A stretch of 64,000 nucleotides of DNA, taken from Sporobacter sp963663605. GTDB lineage: Bacteria; Bacillota; Clostridia; Oscillospirales; Oscillospiraceae. Positions within the stretch are counted from its first letter, which is position 1. The number at the start of each line of letters is the position of its first letter. Shown piece by piece: positions 45,255-54,068 of the stretch. The stretch is from contig CAXXVF010000002.1 of assembly GCA_963663605.2 (NCBI GenBank), positions 2,542,001 to 2,606,000 on the forward strand, in the 5' to 3' direction. Under the pieces are notes generated by a model. It had not been told where the DNA came from, searched no databases, and saw only the letters and a program-made list of their open reading frames with translations. Position numbers and translations under genes: made by a program.

Positions 45255-46109
45255 TTACGCAGCCGAGAGGGCTTGCAGTCTGTGAATGGCAGGCGGCAAG
45301 CCCTTTAGTCTTGCCTTGCAGCGACGGTTGTTATAGTAATCAAGATAGTCAATGAGTTCATTAATAAAATGCTGCATGGATTCGAATTTTTGCAGGTATA
45401 GCAGTTCACTTTTAAGCAAACCAAAAAAGTTTTCAATTACTGCATTGTCTAGACAGTTACCTTTACGGCTCATGCTCTGTATGATACCTTTATGCTTCAG
45501 CATTTTCCGGTAAAGGTTATGCTGGTATTGCCAACCTTGATCGGAATGTAGAATCAGATTTGTTCCATCTGGTATTTGAAGGAATGCCTTATCCAGCATT
45601 TCTGTCACCAAGGAAAGCACAGGCCTGTCAGAGATGGTATAGCTCACAATGTCCCGGCTACACAGATCAAGGATCGGCGACAGATAGAGCTTTTGCCCAA
45701 ACAGACTAAATTCGGTGACATCCGTCACCCATTTTTGATTTGGTTGATCGGCATCAAAATTACGTTCCAACAAGTTTGGTGCAATTCTTCCGACCTCGCC
45801 GCTATATGACTTGTATTTTTTCATCCTCACTCGACAAAACAGACCGAGCTCTTTCATGATCCGCTGTACGGTTTTGTGATTGATGGCAAAATTGCGCCGA
45901 CGTAGCTCTGTAGTAATCCGGCGGTAGCCATAGCGTCCCCGATTTTCATGATAGATTGTTGTAATCTCAGCTTTTACATCCGCATATTTATCCGGCTTTG
46001 TCATGCGCTTGGCGTGGTAGTAAAATGTTGCCCTTGGTAATTGAGCGATATCCAGCAACAAAGCAAACTTATGGTCTCGCCTCAGCTTTTGGATCACCTG
46101 CGTTTTTTG
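45255..46109 (-). CDS. IS3-family transposase OrfB (rve/DDE domain), copy 1
   Basis: This is the catalytic part of the transposase, expected as an OrfAB fusion by -1 frameshift at the A6 run 46108-46103. The frame is open further upstream (to 46307), but that extension only shadows OrfA. It starts QVIQKLRRDHKFALLL, then a helix-turn-helix-like region, then the DDE domain: Asp in WVTDVTEF, Asp in LHSDQGWQY and Glu in NAVIENFFGLLKSE. LDNAVIENFF is typical of the IS150 group. No damage is visible. Confidence 0.92.
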   Translation of the reverse strand, partial: QKTQVIQKLRRDHKFALLLDIAQLPRATFYYHAKRMTKPDKYADVKAEITTIYHENRGRYGYRRITTELRRRNFAINHKTVQRIMKELGLFCRVRMKKYKSYSGEVGRIAPNLLERNFDADQPNQKWVTDVTEFSLFGQKLYLSPILDLCSRDIVSYTISDRPVLSLVTEMLDKAFLQIPDGTNLILHSDQGWQYQHNLYRKMLKHKGIIQSMSRKGNCLDNAVIENFFGLLKSELLYLQKFESMQHFINELIDYLDYYNNRRCKARLKGLPPAIHRLQALSAA

Positions 46110-46444
46110 CACTGGTGTCGCTCTTCTTCCAAAACCAAGGCTTGCAAGTTTTTTAGGTATGCATTCTCCGCACGAAGCCGCTGTACTTCTGACAGCAAAT
46201 CTTCTTCCACTTCTTTTGGCAGCTTTAAAGGACGACCTTTGCTGCCTCGACCACGACGCTCGATCTGAAAGCCCTCTGGCCCTTCTATCAAGTAGATTCG
46301 TTCCCATGCTTGTATCCTGTGATGGTCATTTATCTCAAATTGTCGTGCTGTTTCGCTATAGCTTAGTCTTTCTTTTTGCATCGTTTCGATTACATGCTGT
46401 TTAAATTCTGCTGTGTATCTTTTATTTGGTACTCCCTTTGGCAT
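46094..46444 (-). CDS. IS3-family transposase OrfA, copy 1
   Basis: This 116-residue protein has an N-terminal helix-turn-helix (YTAEFKQHVIETM, then SYSETARQFEI) that binds the element ends and a C-terminal leucine-zipper-like coil (EVEEDLLSEVQRLRAENAYL). It ends just after the A6 run where ribosomes shift into orfB. The ATG is five bases after a GGGGTG that serves as ribosome site and is part of a hairpin. Confidence 0.92.
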   Translation of the reverse strand: MPKGVPNKRYTAEFKQHVIETMQKERLSYSETARQFEINDHHRIQAWERIYLIEGPEGFQIERRGRGSKGRPLKLPKEVEEDLLSEVQRLRAENAYLKNLQALVLEEERHQCKKRR

Positions 46445-46538
46445 TAAATCACCCCAATTGTTATCAGTTTATCATACTGTCTAACAATTGGGGTGCTGTT
46501 CAAGGCTGCGGGATGTTTTTTATCTATATCATAACCTT

Positions 46539-47228
46539 TTAGGATGATACATTTTCTTGCCATTGCCGGAGCGTTTCCGTAAAAGCCCGTATCTGTTCCG
46601 GCGTATGCGGGGCTGCGCAGACTTTTTCCGCATCGCGGGGCAAAAACATTTCCGGTTTTCTGTACCGGTTGAGAACCCAGTGGGGGAGAAGGGGCAGCTC
46701 CTGCGCCATTTTTATCAGGTCGTCCTCGCTGAGTTGGGGAACGACGGTCGTACGAACCTGAAAACCAGCCGCCGTTTGTCCCGCTAGAAGACGTATCGTC
46801 TGAAGCACTTTTTCCGCGTCCGCCGCCGGTCCGCAGATTTCTTTATACCGTTCGGCAGGCGCTTTATAGTCGACGGCGAAATAGTCGGCGAGACCTGAAC
46901 GCAAAACCGCCTCAACGATGCCGGGCGTCGATCCGTTCGTATCCAGTTTCACCTTATAGCCGAGGCGCTTCAGGTCTCCCAGAAAACCTGTCAGATCAGG
47001 CCTGAGCGTCGGCTCGCCGCCGGTCACAACGACGCCGTCGAGCTGACCGGTCCGTTTCTTCAGAAAATCCCATATTTCCTGAAGGTTAAGCTCTGTATAC
47101 GGTCCGTCAACCAAGGGCCTGTTCTGGCAGTAAAAACAGTCGTAATTGCAGCCCGGCAGAAACAGCACGCAGGAAATAAGGTCCGGATAGTCAATAAAAG
47201 AACTTTTAACGATCCCCGCTACGGTCAT
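46539..47228 (-). CDS. nrdG: anaerobic ribonucleotide reductase activating protein
   Basis: This is a 229-residue radical SAM enzyme. The cluster Cys are C27, C31 and C34 in PGCNYDCFYCQN, and the SAM-binding VTGGEPTL follows at about 70. It makes the glycyl radical on NrdD under anaerobic conditions. It is longer than E. coli NrdG and resembles the NrdG2 form of Clostridia. It overlaps nrdD by four bases. Its own terminator was probably the convergent nifJ hairpin, now disrupted by the IS. Confidence 0.93.
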   Translation of the reverse strand: MTVAGIVKSSFIDYPDLISCVLFLPGCNYDCFYCQNRPLVDGPYTELNLQEIWDFLKKRTGQLDGVVVTGGEPTLRPDLTGFLGDLKRLGYKVKLDTNGSTPGIVEAVLRSGLADYFAVDYKAPAERYKEICGPAADAEKVLQTIRLLAGQTAAGFQVRTTVVPQLSEDDLIKMAQELPLLPHWVLNRYRKPEMFLPRDAEKVCAAPHTPEQIRAFTETLRQWQENVSS

Positions 47229-49324
47229 ACCAGTACGGGTTCCTTGATCTTAAATTTCCTGCGGAGGTCGTATTCTTCACGCTTACCTGTGTTGTAATTC
47301 TGCACCGGCCTTAAGTATCCGACGACGCGGCTCCAGACTTCGGTCTTCTCGCCGCATTCAGGACACTCAAAATGCTCGCCGGCGATGTACCCATGATTGT
47401 TACATACGGAAAACGTCGGCGTCAGGGAAATGTACGGCAGTTTATATTGGTTGAATACTTTTTTTATCAGCCTTTTAGCCGTTTCATGGTTTTTGATTTC
47501 CTCGCCGAGATACAGGTGCAGGACCGTCCCGCCGGTATACAGGGACTGCAGTTCGTCCTGAAGATCGAGCGTTTCAAAAATATCGTCCGTAAAGCCTACC
47601 GGCAGCTGTGTTGAATTCGTATAATAGGGCACCGTATCACCGGCTGTAATGATGTCGGCGTACATCTCTTTGTCATGTTTGGCCAGGCGGTAACTTGTAC
47701 CTTCCGCCGGCGTCGCCTCCAGATTGTAATAATGCCCGGTCTCGTCCTGAATCTCACGGATGACGTCCCGCATATAGTTGAGGGTCTTGATGGAGAAAGC
47801 CTGACCTTCCGCCGTTGTCAGGTCGGTTTTGCTGCCGAACAGGTTCTGGCAGGCTTCGTTCATGCCGATGAGGCCGATGGTGTTGAAGTGGTTGTACCAG
47901 TAATATCCGGTTTTCATTTTGACGTCTTTGAGATAATTGGCCGAATACGGATAAAGGCCCTTGTCCGTTTGATCCTCGATGATCTTGCGCTTGATCTCAA
48001 GGCTCTTTTTGGCGATTGTCATCTGCTGCCACAGCCGCATGAAAAACTCCGATTCCGTCTTGGACTGATAGGCGAGTCTGGGCAGGTTGACGGTCACGAC
48101 GCCGACGGATCCGGTGAGGGGGTTGGAGCCGAACAGCCCGCCGCCTCTTTTGCGCAGTTCCGCCGTATTCAGGCGCAGGCGGCAGCACATGGACAGCGCG
48201 TCTTCGGGCGACAGGTCGCTGTTGACGTAATTGGAGAAGTACGGGATGCCGTACTTGCAGGTGATTTCCATGAATTTTTCGACAACCGGACTGTCCCAGG
48301 CGAAGTCTTTTGTCACGTTGATCGTTGGGATCGGGAATGTAAATACCCGGCCCTTGCTGTCGCCTTCCATCATGACGTCGCAGAAAGCCATGTTGAACAG
48401 ATTCATCTCTTCCTGGAAATCGCCGTACGTTTCCTCCCTTTGCTCGCCGCCGATCATGACGCGCTGGTTTTTCAGGGTGCTCGGGGGAACGATATCAAAG
48501 GTCAGATTGGAAAACGGGCATTGGAAGCCGACGCGTGTCGGTACGTTCAGATTAAATATAAATTCCTGCAGTGCCTGCTTGATCGTTTTATAATCCAGTT
48601 TGTCGTAGCGGATGAACGGAGCGCAGTAGGTGTCAAAAGACGACCATGCCTGCGCGCCGGCGCTCTCGCCCTGCGTTGTGAATGTGGAGTTTGTGATCTG
48701 CCCTAAAAAGGCGCGCAGATGCTTCGGCGGTTTTGACTCGACTTTGCCGGGCACGCCGCCGAAACCAAACTCCAGGATCTGCATAAGGTCCCAGCCGGCG
48801 CAGTAGGGGCCGAAAAAGCCGAGGTCGTGGATGTGTATCTCGCCCGAAAGATGGGCTTTCCGGATTTCTTCCGGGTAGATCTCATGCAGCCAATAGCTTT
48901 TTGTAAAAGCTTCCCGGATGTAATTATTAAGCCCGTTGATGGACTTTTGGGTGTTGGCGTTTTCATTGATCTGCCAGTCCCGGTCGTTTAAGTATTCGGA
49001 AAACATATTGATCGTCGCGCCGATAAGCGCATTGGATTCACGTGCGCTCCTGCGTTTTTCTCTATAGAGAATGTAAGCTTTGGCGGTCTTGGCATGGCCG
49101 TTTTCAATAAGGACTTTTTCTACGATGTCCTGTATGCTCTCAACCTCTGCGATGCCGTCCGGGAATTGCTTTTCGGCAATGCCGATGACTTCGTCGGCAA
49201 GCATTTCAGATGTTGTAAAATCATTGCCGCCGACGGCGTTGGCCGCCTTGAAGATCGCCAAAACGATCTTTTCTTTTTTAAAGGGTACATAAGAACGATC
49301 TCTCTTAATTATCTGAGTAATCAT
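47225..49324 (-). CDS. nrdD: anaerobic ribonucleoside-triphosphate reductase
   Basis: This 699-residue class III ribonucleotide reductase has an N-terminal ATP-cone (about 1-90). The catalytic barrel follows, then a zinc site (VCNNHGYIAGEHFECPECG). The glycyl radical Gly lies in SRVVGYLRPVQ near the C-terminus (about 671). The ATG at 49324 is chosen because AGAAAGG precedes it; the open frame extends back across the promoter. Candidate NrdR boxes overlap that promoter. It supplies dNTPs in anaerobic growth. Confidence 0.95.
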   Translation of the reverse strand: MITQIIKRDRSYVPFKKEKIVLAIFKAANAVGGNDFTTSEMLADEVIGIAEKQFPDGIAEVESIQDIVEKVLIENGHAKTAKAYILYREKRRSARESNALIGATINMFSEYLNDRDWQINENANTQKSINGLNNYIREAFTKSYWLHEIYPEEIRKAHLSGEIHIHDLGFFGPYCAGWDLMQILEFGFGGVPGKVESKPPKHLRAFLGQITNSTFTTQGESAGAQAWSSFDTYCAPFIRYDKLDYKTIKQALQEFIFNLNVPTRVGFQCPFSNLTFDIVPPSTLKNQRVMIGGEQREETYGDFQEEMNLFNMAFCDVMMEGDSKGRVFTFPIPTINVTKDFAWDSPVVEKFMEITCKYGIPYFSNYVNSDLSPEDALSMCCRLRLNTAELRKRGGGLFGSNPLTGSVGVVTVNLPRLAYQSKTESEFFMRLWQQMTIAKKSLEIKRKIIEDQTDKGLYPYSANYLKDVKMKTGYYWYNHFNTIGLIGMNEACQNLFGSKTDLTTAEGQAFSIKTLNYMRDVIREIQDETGHYYNLEATPAEGTSYRLAKHDKEMYADIITAGDTVPYYTNSTQLPVGFTDDIFETLDLQDELQSLYTGGTVLHLYLGEEIKNHETAKRLIKKVFNQYKLPYISLTPTFSVCNNHGYIAGEHFECPECGEKTEVWSRVVGYLRPVQNYNTGKREEYDLRRKFKIKEPVLV

Positions 49325-49391
49325 AACATCAAGCCTTTCTCTATAGGAATTTGCCTGCCTGACTATATATATGGGCATTAACCGATTTGAT

Positions 49392-49429
49392 GTACTATAT
49401 ATGGTAGCACTCACACTATTATTTGTCAA
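49392..49429 (-). promoter_or_regulatory. nrdDG promoter with candidate NrdR boxes
   Basis: On the minus strand TTGACA (49429-49424) and TACCAT (49406-49401) are 17 bases apart. Overlapping them are two sequences like the NrdR box ACACTATATATAGTGT: one at 49392-49407 (core ACTATATAT then GGT) and a weaker one from 49413 (ACACTAT...GT). Their starts are 21 bases apart, on the same helix face. The overlap suits repression. Confidence 0.5.
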
Positions 49430-49535
49430 GTTAAACATAAAAAAACTTAAATTATATCCTGAATTTATCCGATTTATTGCACAGCTGCAAGGGTTTTATA
49501 AAGTTGTCATAAAACTCATGCTCCTGTATCTGCAA

Positions 49536-49562
49536 AGCCGCCGCATATAAAATGCGGCGGCT
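49536..49562 (-). terminator. terminator after the SLH/GLUG protein gene
   Basis: A perfect 11-bp stem AGCCGCCGCAT/ATGCGGCGGCT with a 5-base loop lies about 30 bases after the stop. The T-run is better on the plus strand (TGTTTT). Confidence 0.7.
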
Positions 49563-49592
49563 GTTTTAATGCGGATGGCTATAAAGGGGCCA

Positions 49593-51800
49593 CTATGTCC
49601 TCAGCCAAGGATATTGGCCCGACGTATAGCCCCAGATGGATGTGAAATCCCAGCTGACATACGTCGACTGCGTCATCATCTCAGCGGTCGTTTTCGGGAT
49701 GCCTTTTCCCGTGTCGTTTCTGCCGGAGGTGTTCTGGTCATAATATGAATGTCCTACGGCTCCGATATTATAACCGACAAGCCCGCCCAGATAATCTGAT
49801 CCGCCGACGTGCCCGGTTGAATAGCTGCTGGATACGAGTCCGCCGTTCCAGCCGACAAGTCCGCCGACGCTGTGGCTGGCGAAGACCCCGGCGTGCGCGC
49901 AGCAGTATATAACCATACCGTCAGAAGTGTTGTTGCCGGTTATGCCGCCGGCCCAATACAGCGTGCCGGTTACGCTGCAGGAACTGCCCGCCTGGCAGCG
50001 CGCAATGTTTCCGTCATTGTAACCGACGATACCGCCGGTATAGCAGCTTGATTTTACAAACGATTCGGAAACACAAAGCGAAACATTCCCCATGTTCTCG
50101 CCGGCAATGCCACCGGCGTAACTGCCGCACTGAACAGCGGCATAAGACGTACAGCTTATTATCGTGCCTTCGTTATGGCCGGCGATGCTGCCGGATGCGT
50201 TGTTTGTTACATTGATATAGCCGTCCACCACAACGCCGGTGACTACAGCGTCGCTGCCGATCTGTGAAAACAACCCAATATAATGATCCGGCGCCGAAGT
50301 GATGTGTATTGTGACCGTGTGACCGTAGCCGTAAAGCTTTCCTTCAAACGTATTTTGAATATAGGTGTTAAACGGCAGCGTTATATCGTCCGTCAAAACG
50401 AAAAACAAGCCGTCCGTCGGCATATAGCTCAGGCGCGCAAGCTGTTCGGCTGTCGAAATTTCATACGGGCTGGTCGACGACCCGTCTCCGCGGTCAAAGC
50501 CATATGTAACCGGCCCAACCGCCGCGCTGGTAGCGCTGCCGCCGGCCGCGCCGCTGGCGGTCACCTTAACTTTAAAATATTGCCCGACGCTCCCCTGCGG
50601 GACGACATATGTCGATTCGTTAGCGCCGTATATGTACATATATAAACCGTCCGGTGAAGTGGAGGTCATCCATTGATACGTGAAAAAAACATCGCCTGAC
50701 GGCACAACGCCGCTGTATCCGAGCATAAACACGCTGAGCGTATTCCCTACCGCCGGATCTCCGCTGACTGTGACCGAATTGAGCGACGGTTTCAGATGAA
50801 GGCCGCTGCTTATATTGATGCGGATCATGATATCAGTCACATCCGTGCCGTCTGAGACGGTGACGGCAAAATCGTCGGTGAGGTTTTCCGTCACATCTTC
50901 GGAAATATAGCTGAGTTTTCCGTCCGTCGTGAGGGACGCCGTTCCATGCGTGGTTGGATACGGCAGCGTCTGCCCGTTTATCTTAATAACGGCAAGCGCG
51001 TCGCCGTCCGGATCGTAAGCCAGCTGACCGGCGTCTATAATTAGTTCGGTTTGCTCAGCGGCCGAGAATTCAACAGGTACGGAAAGCGCAATCGGGCCGG
51101 AACTGGTCTCTGTTCCGGTTTCCGCGCCCGTTCCGGCGCTTGAAAACGACGCGGCGAAAAACCCGTCATACAGCCGGTTGACGAGCAAAATGCTCTGCTC
51201 TATCGTTGCGGTCCCAAGCGGATCGATCTTGTTGTCTTCAACGCCTTTCATAACGTTCAGGCTGTACGCAAGCTGAACGTCGGAAAGGGCCCAGGAAGCG
51301 ATTTTATCCTGATCGGGAAACGTTATGGAAGACGTATCCGAAACCTCGGCATAAGCTTTTCCCATCAGTTGGTCCAGAGCTCTGGCGCAGCGCATCATCA
51401 TAACGCCGATCTCCTGGCGGCTTATGGGTAAATGCGGCGCGAACGCTGTTTCGGATATACCCATAACAATCCCCAGCTGATATGCTTTTGTCACATAATC
51501 GTTGTCAATATCATCGAAGGGGTTGGTGATCGTCAGTGCGATTTCCGCGCCGTAAGTTACTTCGACCATGTTGACAATCTGCATGCAAAACAGCATTCTG
51601 CTGATTTCGTTCTGATACCCTAAATCGGCCGGCGGCAAGATAAGCCCCTTTGCGCGCGCGTCGTCCACTTCCTCTTGCGCCCAGCTGCTCGGCGTATCGG
51701 ACGCTTCCGCAATATAGCCGCCTTCAGCCGGTAGCACTGCGGCAAGCACTAAAACCAAAACTAAAGCCGCCAGTCGTTTAAATGCTTTGTACTTTTTCAT
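49593..51800 (-). CDS. SLH-domain surface protein with GLUG repeats
   Basis: This secreted protein of 735 residues starts at the ATG at 51800 behind GGAGG. The signal peptide is about 1-33 (KRLAALVLVLVLAAVLPA). Three SLH modules (about 35-215) should anchor it to pyruvylated wall polymer. A cadherin-like domain (about 235-330) has ADPDGDALAVIKING-type sequence, and an Ig-like module (about 335-430) follows. The C-terminal region has GLUG-type repeats (GGIAGENMGNV, GGIVGYNDGNI, GGLVGWNGG, GGLVGYNIGAV). UDP-ManNAc from wecB could feed the wall polymer it binds. The binding target is unknown. Confidence 0.85.
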   Translation of the reverse strand: MKKYKAFKRLAALVLVLVLAAVLPAEGGYIAEASDTPSSWAQEEVDDARAKGLILPPADLGYQNEISRMLFCMQIVNMVEVTYGAEIALTITNPFDDIDNDYVTKAYQLGIVMGISETAFAPHLPISRQEIGVMMMRCARALDQLMGKAYAEVSDTSSITFPDQDKIASWALSDVQLAYSLNVMKGVEDNKIDPLGTATIEQSILLVNRLYDGFFAASFSSAGTGAETGTETSSGPIALSVPVEFSAAEQTELIIDAGQLAYDPDGDALAVIKINGQTLPYPTTHGTASLTTDGKLSYISEDVTENLTDDFAVTVSDGTDVTDIMIRINISSGLHLKPSLNSVTVSGDPAVGNTLSVFMLGYSGVVPSGDVFFTYQWMTSTSPDGLYMYIYGANESTYVVPQGSVGQYFKVKVTASGAAGGSATSAAVGPVTYGFDRGDGSSTSPYEISTAEQLARLSYMPTDGLFFVLTDDITLPFNTYIQNTFEGKLYGYGHTVTIHITSAPDHYIGLFSQIGSDAVVTGVVVDGYINVTNNASGSIAGHNEGTIISCTSYAAVQCGSYAGGIAGENMGNVSLCVSESFVKSSCYTGGIVGYNDGNIARCQAGSSCSVTGTLYWAGGITGNNTSDGMVIYCCAHAGVFASHSVGGLVGWNGGLVSSSYSTGHVGGSDYLGGLVGYNIGAVGHSYYDQNTSGRNDTGKGIPKTTAEMMTQSTYVSWDFTSIWGYTSGQYPWLRT

Positions 51801-51939
51801 ATTCAGCAGGCACCTCCGTAAACGTACAATCATGTGGATTGGTGTTTTTATATATCTTAATCGCCTTGTAAACGGCAAATAATAAGCAGTGTTTTCTTAT
51901 TGAGCCGGTAAGCCTTCCGGCAAAGACCGGATTTCTTTA

Positions 51940-51968
51940 TTGACCATCCGCGAACTTCACTCTATAAT
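51940..51968 (+). promoter_or_regulatory. sigma-A promoter of the MFS gene
   Basis: TTGACC (51940-51945) and exact TATAAT (51963-51968) are 17 bases apart, about 40 bases before the start codon. Confidence 0.8.
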
Positions 51969-52011
51969 TAGCAGATACAGGCATAATTTTTAACAGATAG
52001 TGAGAGAACGC

Positions 52012-53244
52012 ATGAAAGACAGCTTCAAAGTATCATATATCGGTAAACTGTGGCGTACCGTGCTGGCCTGCGCGCTGATCGTCTGGCTGGCTTACGGGCT
52101 GCGGTTTTCCACGTTCAACATGCTGGCCGTCAGCATTACGGAAGACCTCGAAATCTCACGGTCGGCCTTCACGCTGTCCATCACGTTCCGGTATATTACG
52201 GCCTTTCTTTTAAGCCTGGCCTTCGGCAGGATTATTGAAAAGTTCGGTATCATGATTTGCCTGATCATCGGCCTTTTAACAACGGCCGTAGGTGAATATA
52301 TCTTTTCCATCGGGAACACATTGCCGGTTTTCTATATAGCGGGCGCCGTTTCCGGCATCGGGTACGCGCTGGCCAGCAATCCGGTAGCCGTTTTGATTGT
52401 CAACAAACGATTTGCAAGCCATCGCGGTATCATCATGGGCGCCACGTCCGCCGTCAGCGGCCTGGGTCAGGCGCTGTTCAATCCCGTCGTCGGATTTTTA
52501 GCGACAAGCTGGGGCTGGCGCAGCGTTTACCTGTGCTCAATGGCTATCGTGTTATTTTTTGGATTTCTTATCGTCTTTTTCCTGCGTGCAGACGAGAAAT
52601 ACTGCATGACGGGAGACTGTAGCCAGGAGGACGGCGGCGGAAAGGATAAACAGGGCCTTGAAGTAGGGCAGATTGTCCGTTCGGTCCGGTTCTGGTTTTT
52701 GATGGTGACCGGCTTTTTGATCGGCATTGCCGCGACCGGCTCGTATCTGATTTTTCCGTCACACGCGCAGCAGGACGGTTTGTCGCTCCTGTTTGTCACA
52801 TCTGTCCTCGGCGTAACGATGCCGATCGGCAACATAGTCGGCAAACTCGTTTTCGGTGCGTTTACCGACAGGTGGGGTGCGGGACGCGCCGCTACGATCA
52901 TATTCGGGGCAAACCTCGTCGGCGTTCTCGCCGCCGTTTTTATGGAACCGTCTTTGACGCCGATTGCCGTTGTGGCTTCGCTCGGCATCGGCATCGGCAT
53001 ATCCGCGCCGAATCTAGTGCCGTCACTTTGGGTAACAGAGCTGTTCGGACAGAAAAACAGCGCCAGTATCCTTGGTTATCTCATGGCGGCCGTTGTTGTC
53101 GGCAGTGCCGCAACGATGCCGTTTTCGAATCTTTTGTTCGAAAGTGCCGGCAGCTATACCCCAGCGCTCATCGTGCACACCGCCTGCCTCACGGTGATTT
53201 TGATCATCAACCTGACGATATTGGGCAGAAAAGCCAGGCAGTAA
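52012..53244 (+). CDS. MFS transporter, OFA-like
   Basis: This 410-residue major facilitator protein has twelve hydrophobic segments. A cytoplasmic loop lies between helices 6 and 7 (around RADEKYCMTGDCSQEDGGG). The GRIIEKFG stretch after helix 2 and FTDRWGAGRA after helix 8 are the MFS loop motifs. The ATG at 52012 is preferred, though a GTG at 52000 is in frame and neither has a strong ribosome site. It resembles the oxalate/formate antiporter branch; the substrate cannot be told. It stands alone between its promoter and a hairpin. Confidence 0.85.
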   Translation: MKDSFKVSYIGKLWRTVLACALIVWLAYGLRFSTFNMLAVSITEDLEISRSAFTLSITFRYITAFLLSLAFGRIIEKFGIMICLIIGLLTTAVGEYIFSIGNTLPVFYIAGAVSGIGYALASNPVAVLIVNKRFASHRGIIMGATSAVSGLGQALFNPVVGFLATSWGWRSVYLCSMAIVLFFGFLIVFFLRADEKYCMTGDCSQEDGGGKDKQGLEVGQIVRSVRFWFLMVTGFLIGIAATGSYLIFPSHAQQDGLSLLFVTSVLGVTMPIGNIVGKLVFGAFTDRWGAGRAATIIFGANLVGVLAAVFMEPSLTPIAVVASLGIGIGISAPNLVPSLWVTELFGQKNSASILGYLMAAVVVGSAATMPFSNLLFESAGSYTPALIVHTACLTVILIINLTILGRKARQ

Positions 53245-53378
53245 ACTGTCGATACTCTGAGATGTTGCTCAATGAAGGGCATCCTGTTTATGCTCTTGAG
53301 ACTTTTTTAACCGTTTAGATCACTAATTGCACATATGGTCTATCTACAGTATAATCCGCTACCTGTGCATGTCAACTT

Positions 53379-53426
53379 AAAAGGCGGCTTTTGTGGCGTC
53401 ACTGCGACGTTCACAAAAGCCGCTTT
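53379..53426. terminator. large hairpin between the MFS gene and the ECF sigma gene
   Basis: AAAGGCGGCTTTTGTG pairs with CACAAAAGCCGCTTT (one bulged G), with an inner GCGTC/GACGT. The plus-strand tail is weak, so it may act as a terminator mainly through its stem. The rest of the 53245-53486 gap shows no gene. Confidence 0.55.
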
Positions 53427-53486
53427 CCACAAAAAAGCCGTGTTACATTTTGACGATTCGTGTATATTTGTAATAGAGGTGTTCGG

Positions 53487-54002
53487 ATGAAGTGTTTTGA
53501 AGAACACTGCCGTGAAAATTACGGCAGAATTTATAAATACATATTTGCGATGACCGGGGCAAAAGAATCTACTGAAGATCTGATTCAAGACGTGTTCACG
53601 GTTGCGCTTGAAAAAGGCGAGGCTTTTTTAAAGCACGAAAACCCGACCGCTTTTTTATACAGGACGGCGCGAAATCTCACGCTCACATATTTGAAACGGC
53701 AGCAGAGATATAAAACGGACTGTTTGGATGAAACTGTCTCCGCAGGCGACGGCGATGTGTGCGTGCAGCTTATGAGAGAACGCGACCGGCAAATCGACGA
53801 GACGGTTTATGCCGGCCGGGTTATCGGCAGTTTGGACGATACGCAGCGGGAACTGTATAAAACACGGTATATCGACGGCTGTCCGATCCGCGAAATCGCC
53901 GCGGACGCGGGCGTGAACGAGACGGCGATGCGCATGCGTCTCGTCCGGCTCCGGCGGGCGATATATAAGACGGTCAGGGATTTGAAGCTCGATGAGTTAT
54001 AG
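53487..54002 (+). CDS. ECF-type RNA polymerase sigma factor
   Basis: This 171-residue sigma factor starts at the ATG at 53487 behind GAGGTG. Region 2 includes STEDLIQDVFTVALE and the RTARNLTLTYLKRQ element (about 60-73). Region 4 is the helix-turn-helix CPIREIAADAGVNETAMRMRLVRLR (positions about 130-155). It is followed 66 bases later by a membrane protein that is probably its regulator. The signal is unknown. Confidence 0.9.
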   Translation: MKCFEEHCRENYGRIYKYIFAMTGAKESTEDLIQDVFTVALEKGEAFLKHENPTAFLYRTARNLTLTYLKRQQRYKTDCLDETVSAGDGDVCVQLMRERDRQIDETVYAGRVIGSLDDTQRELYKTRYIDGCPIREIAADAGVNETAMRMRLVRLRRAIYKTVRDLKLDEL

Positions 54003-54068
54003 TTACATTGACGCATTTGGGATATATATAGATGTAAGGCGCTTTACGGAGAAAGTCGAGGTTTGAAT

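Larger units (their letters stand above)
45219..46502 (-). mobile_element. IS3-family (IS150-like) insertion sequence, copy 1
   Basis: The 1284-base element has ends beginning TGAAGTGACCCC and TGAACAGCACCCC, which are imperfect inverted repeats sharing a GTTAGACA block. AGG flanks both sides (45216-45218 and 46503-46505) as a 3-base target duplication. It carries orfA and orfB on the minus strand. A 14-bp inverted repeat (46495-46482 with 46463-46450) buries the orfA ribosome site. Its predicted proteins are identical to those of the copy at 56143-57426, so transposition is recent. Confidence 0.95.

Noticed and set aside
47675..48706. 343-codon open frame on the plus strand
   Set aside because: It is antisense to nrdD and reads as a mirror of its codon pattern with no family motif.
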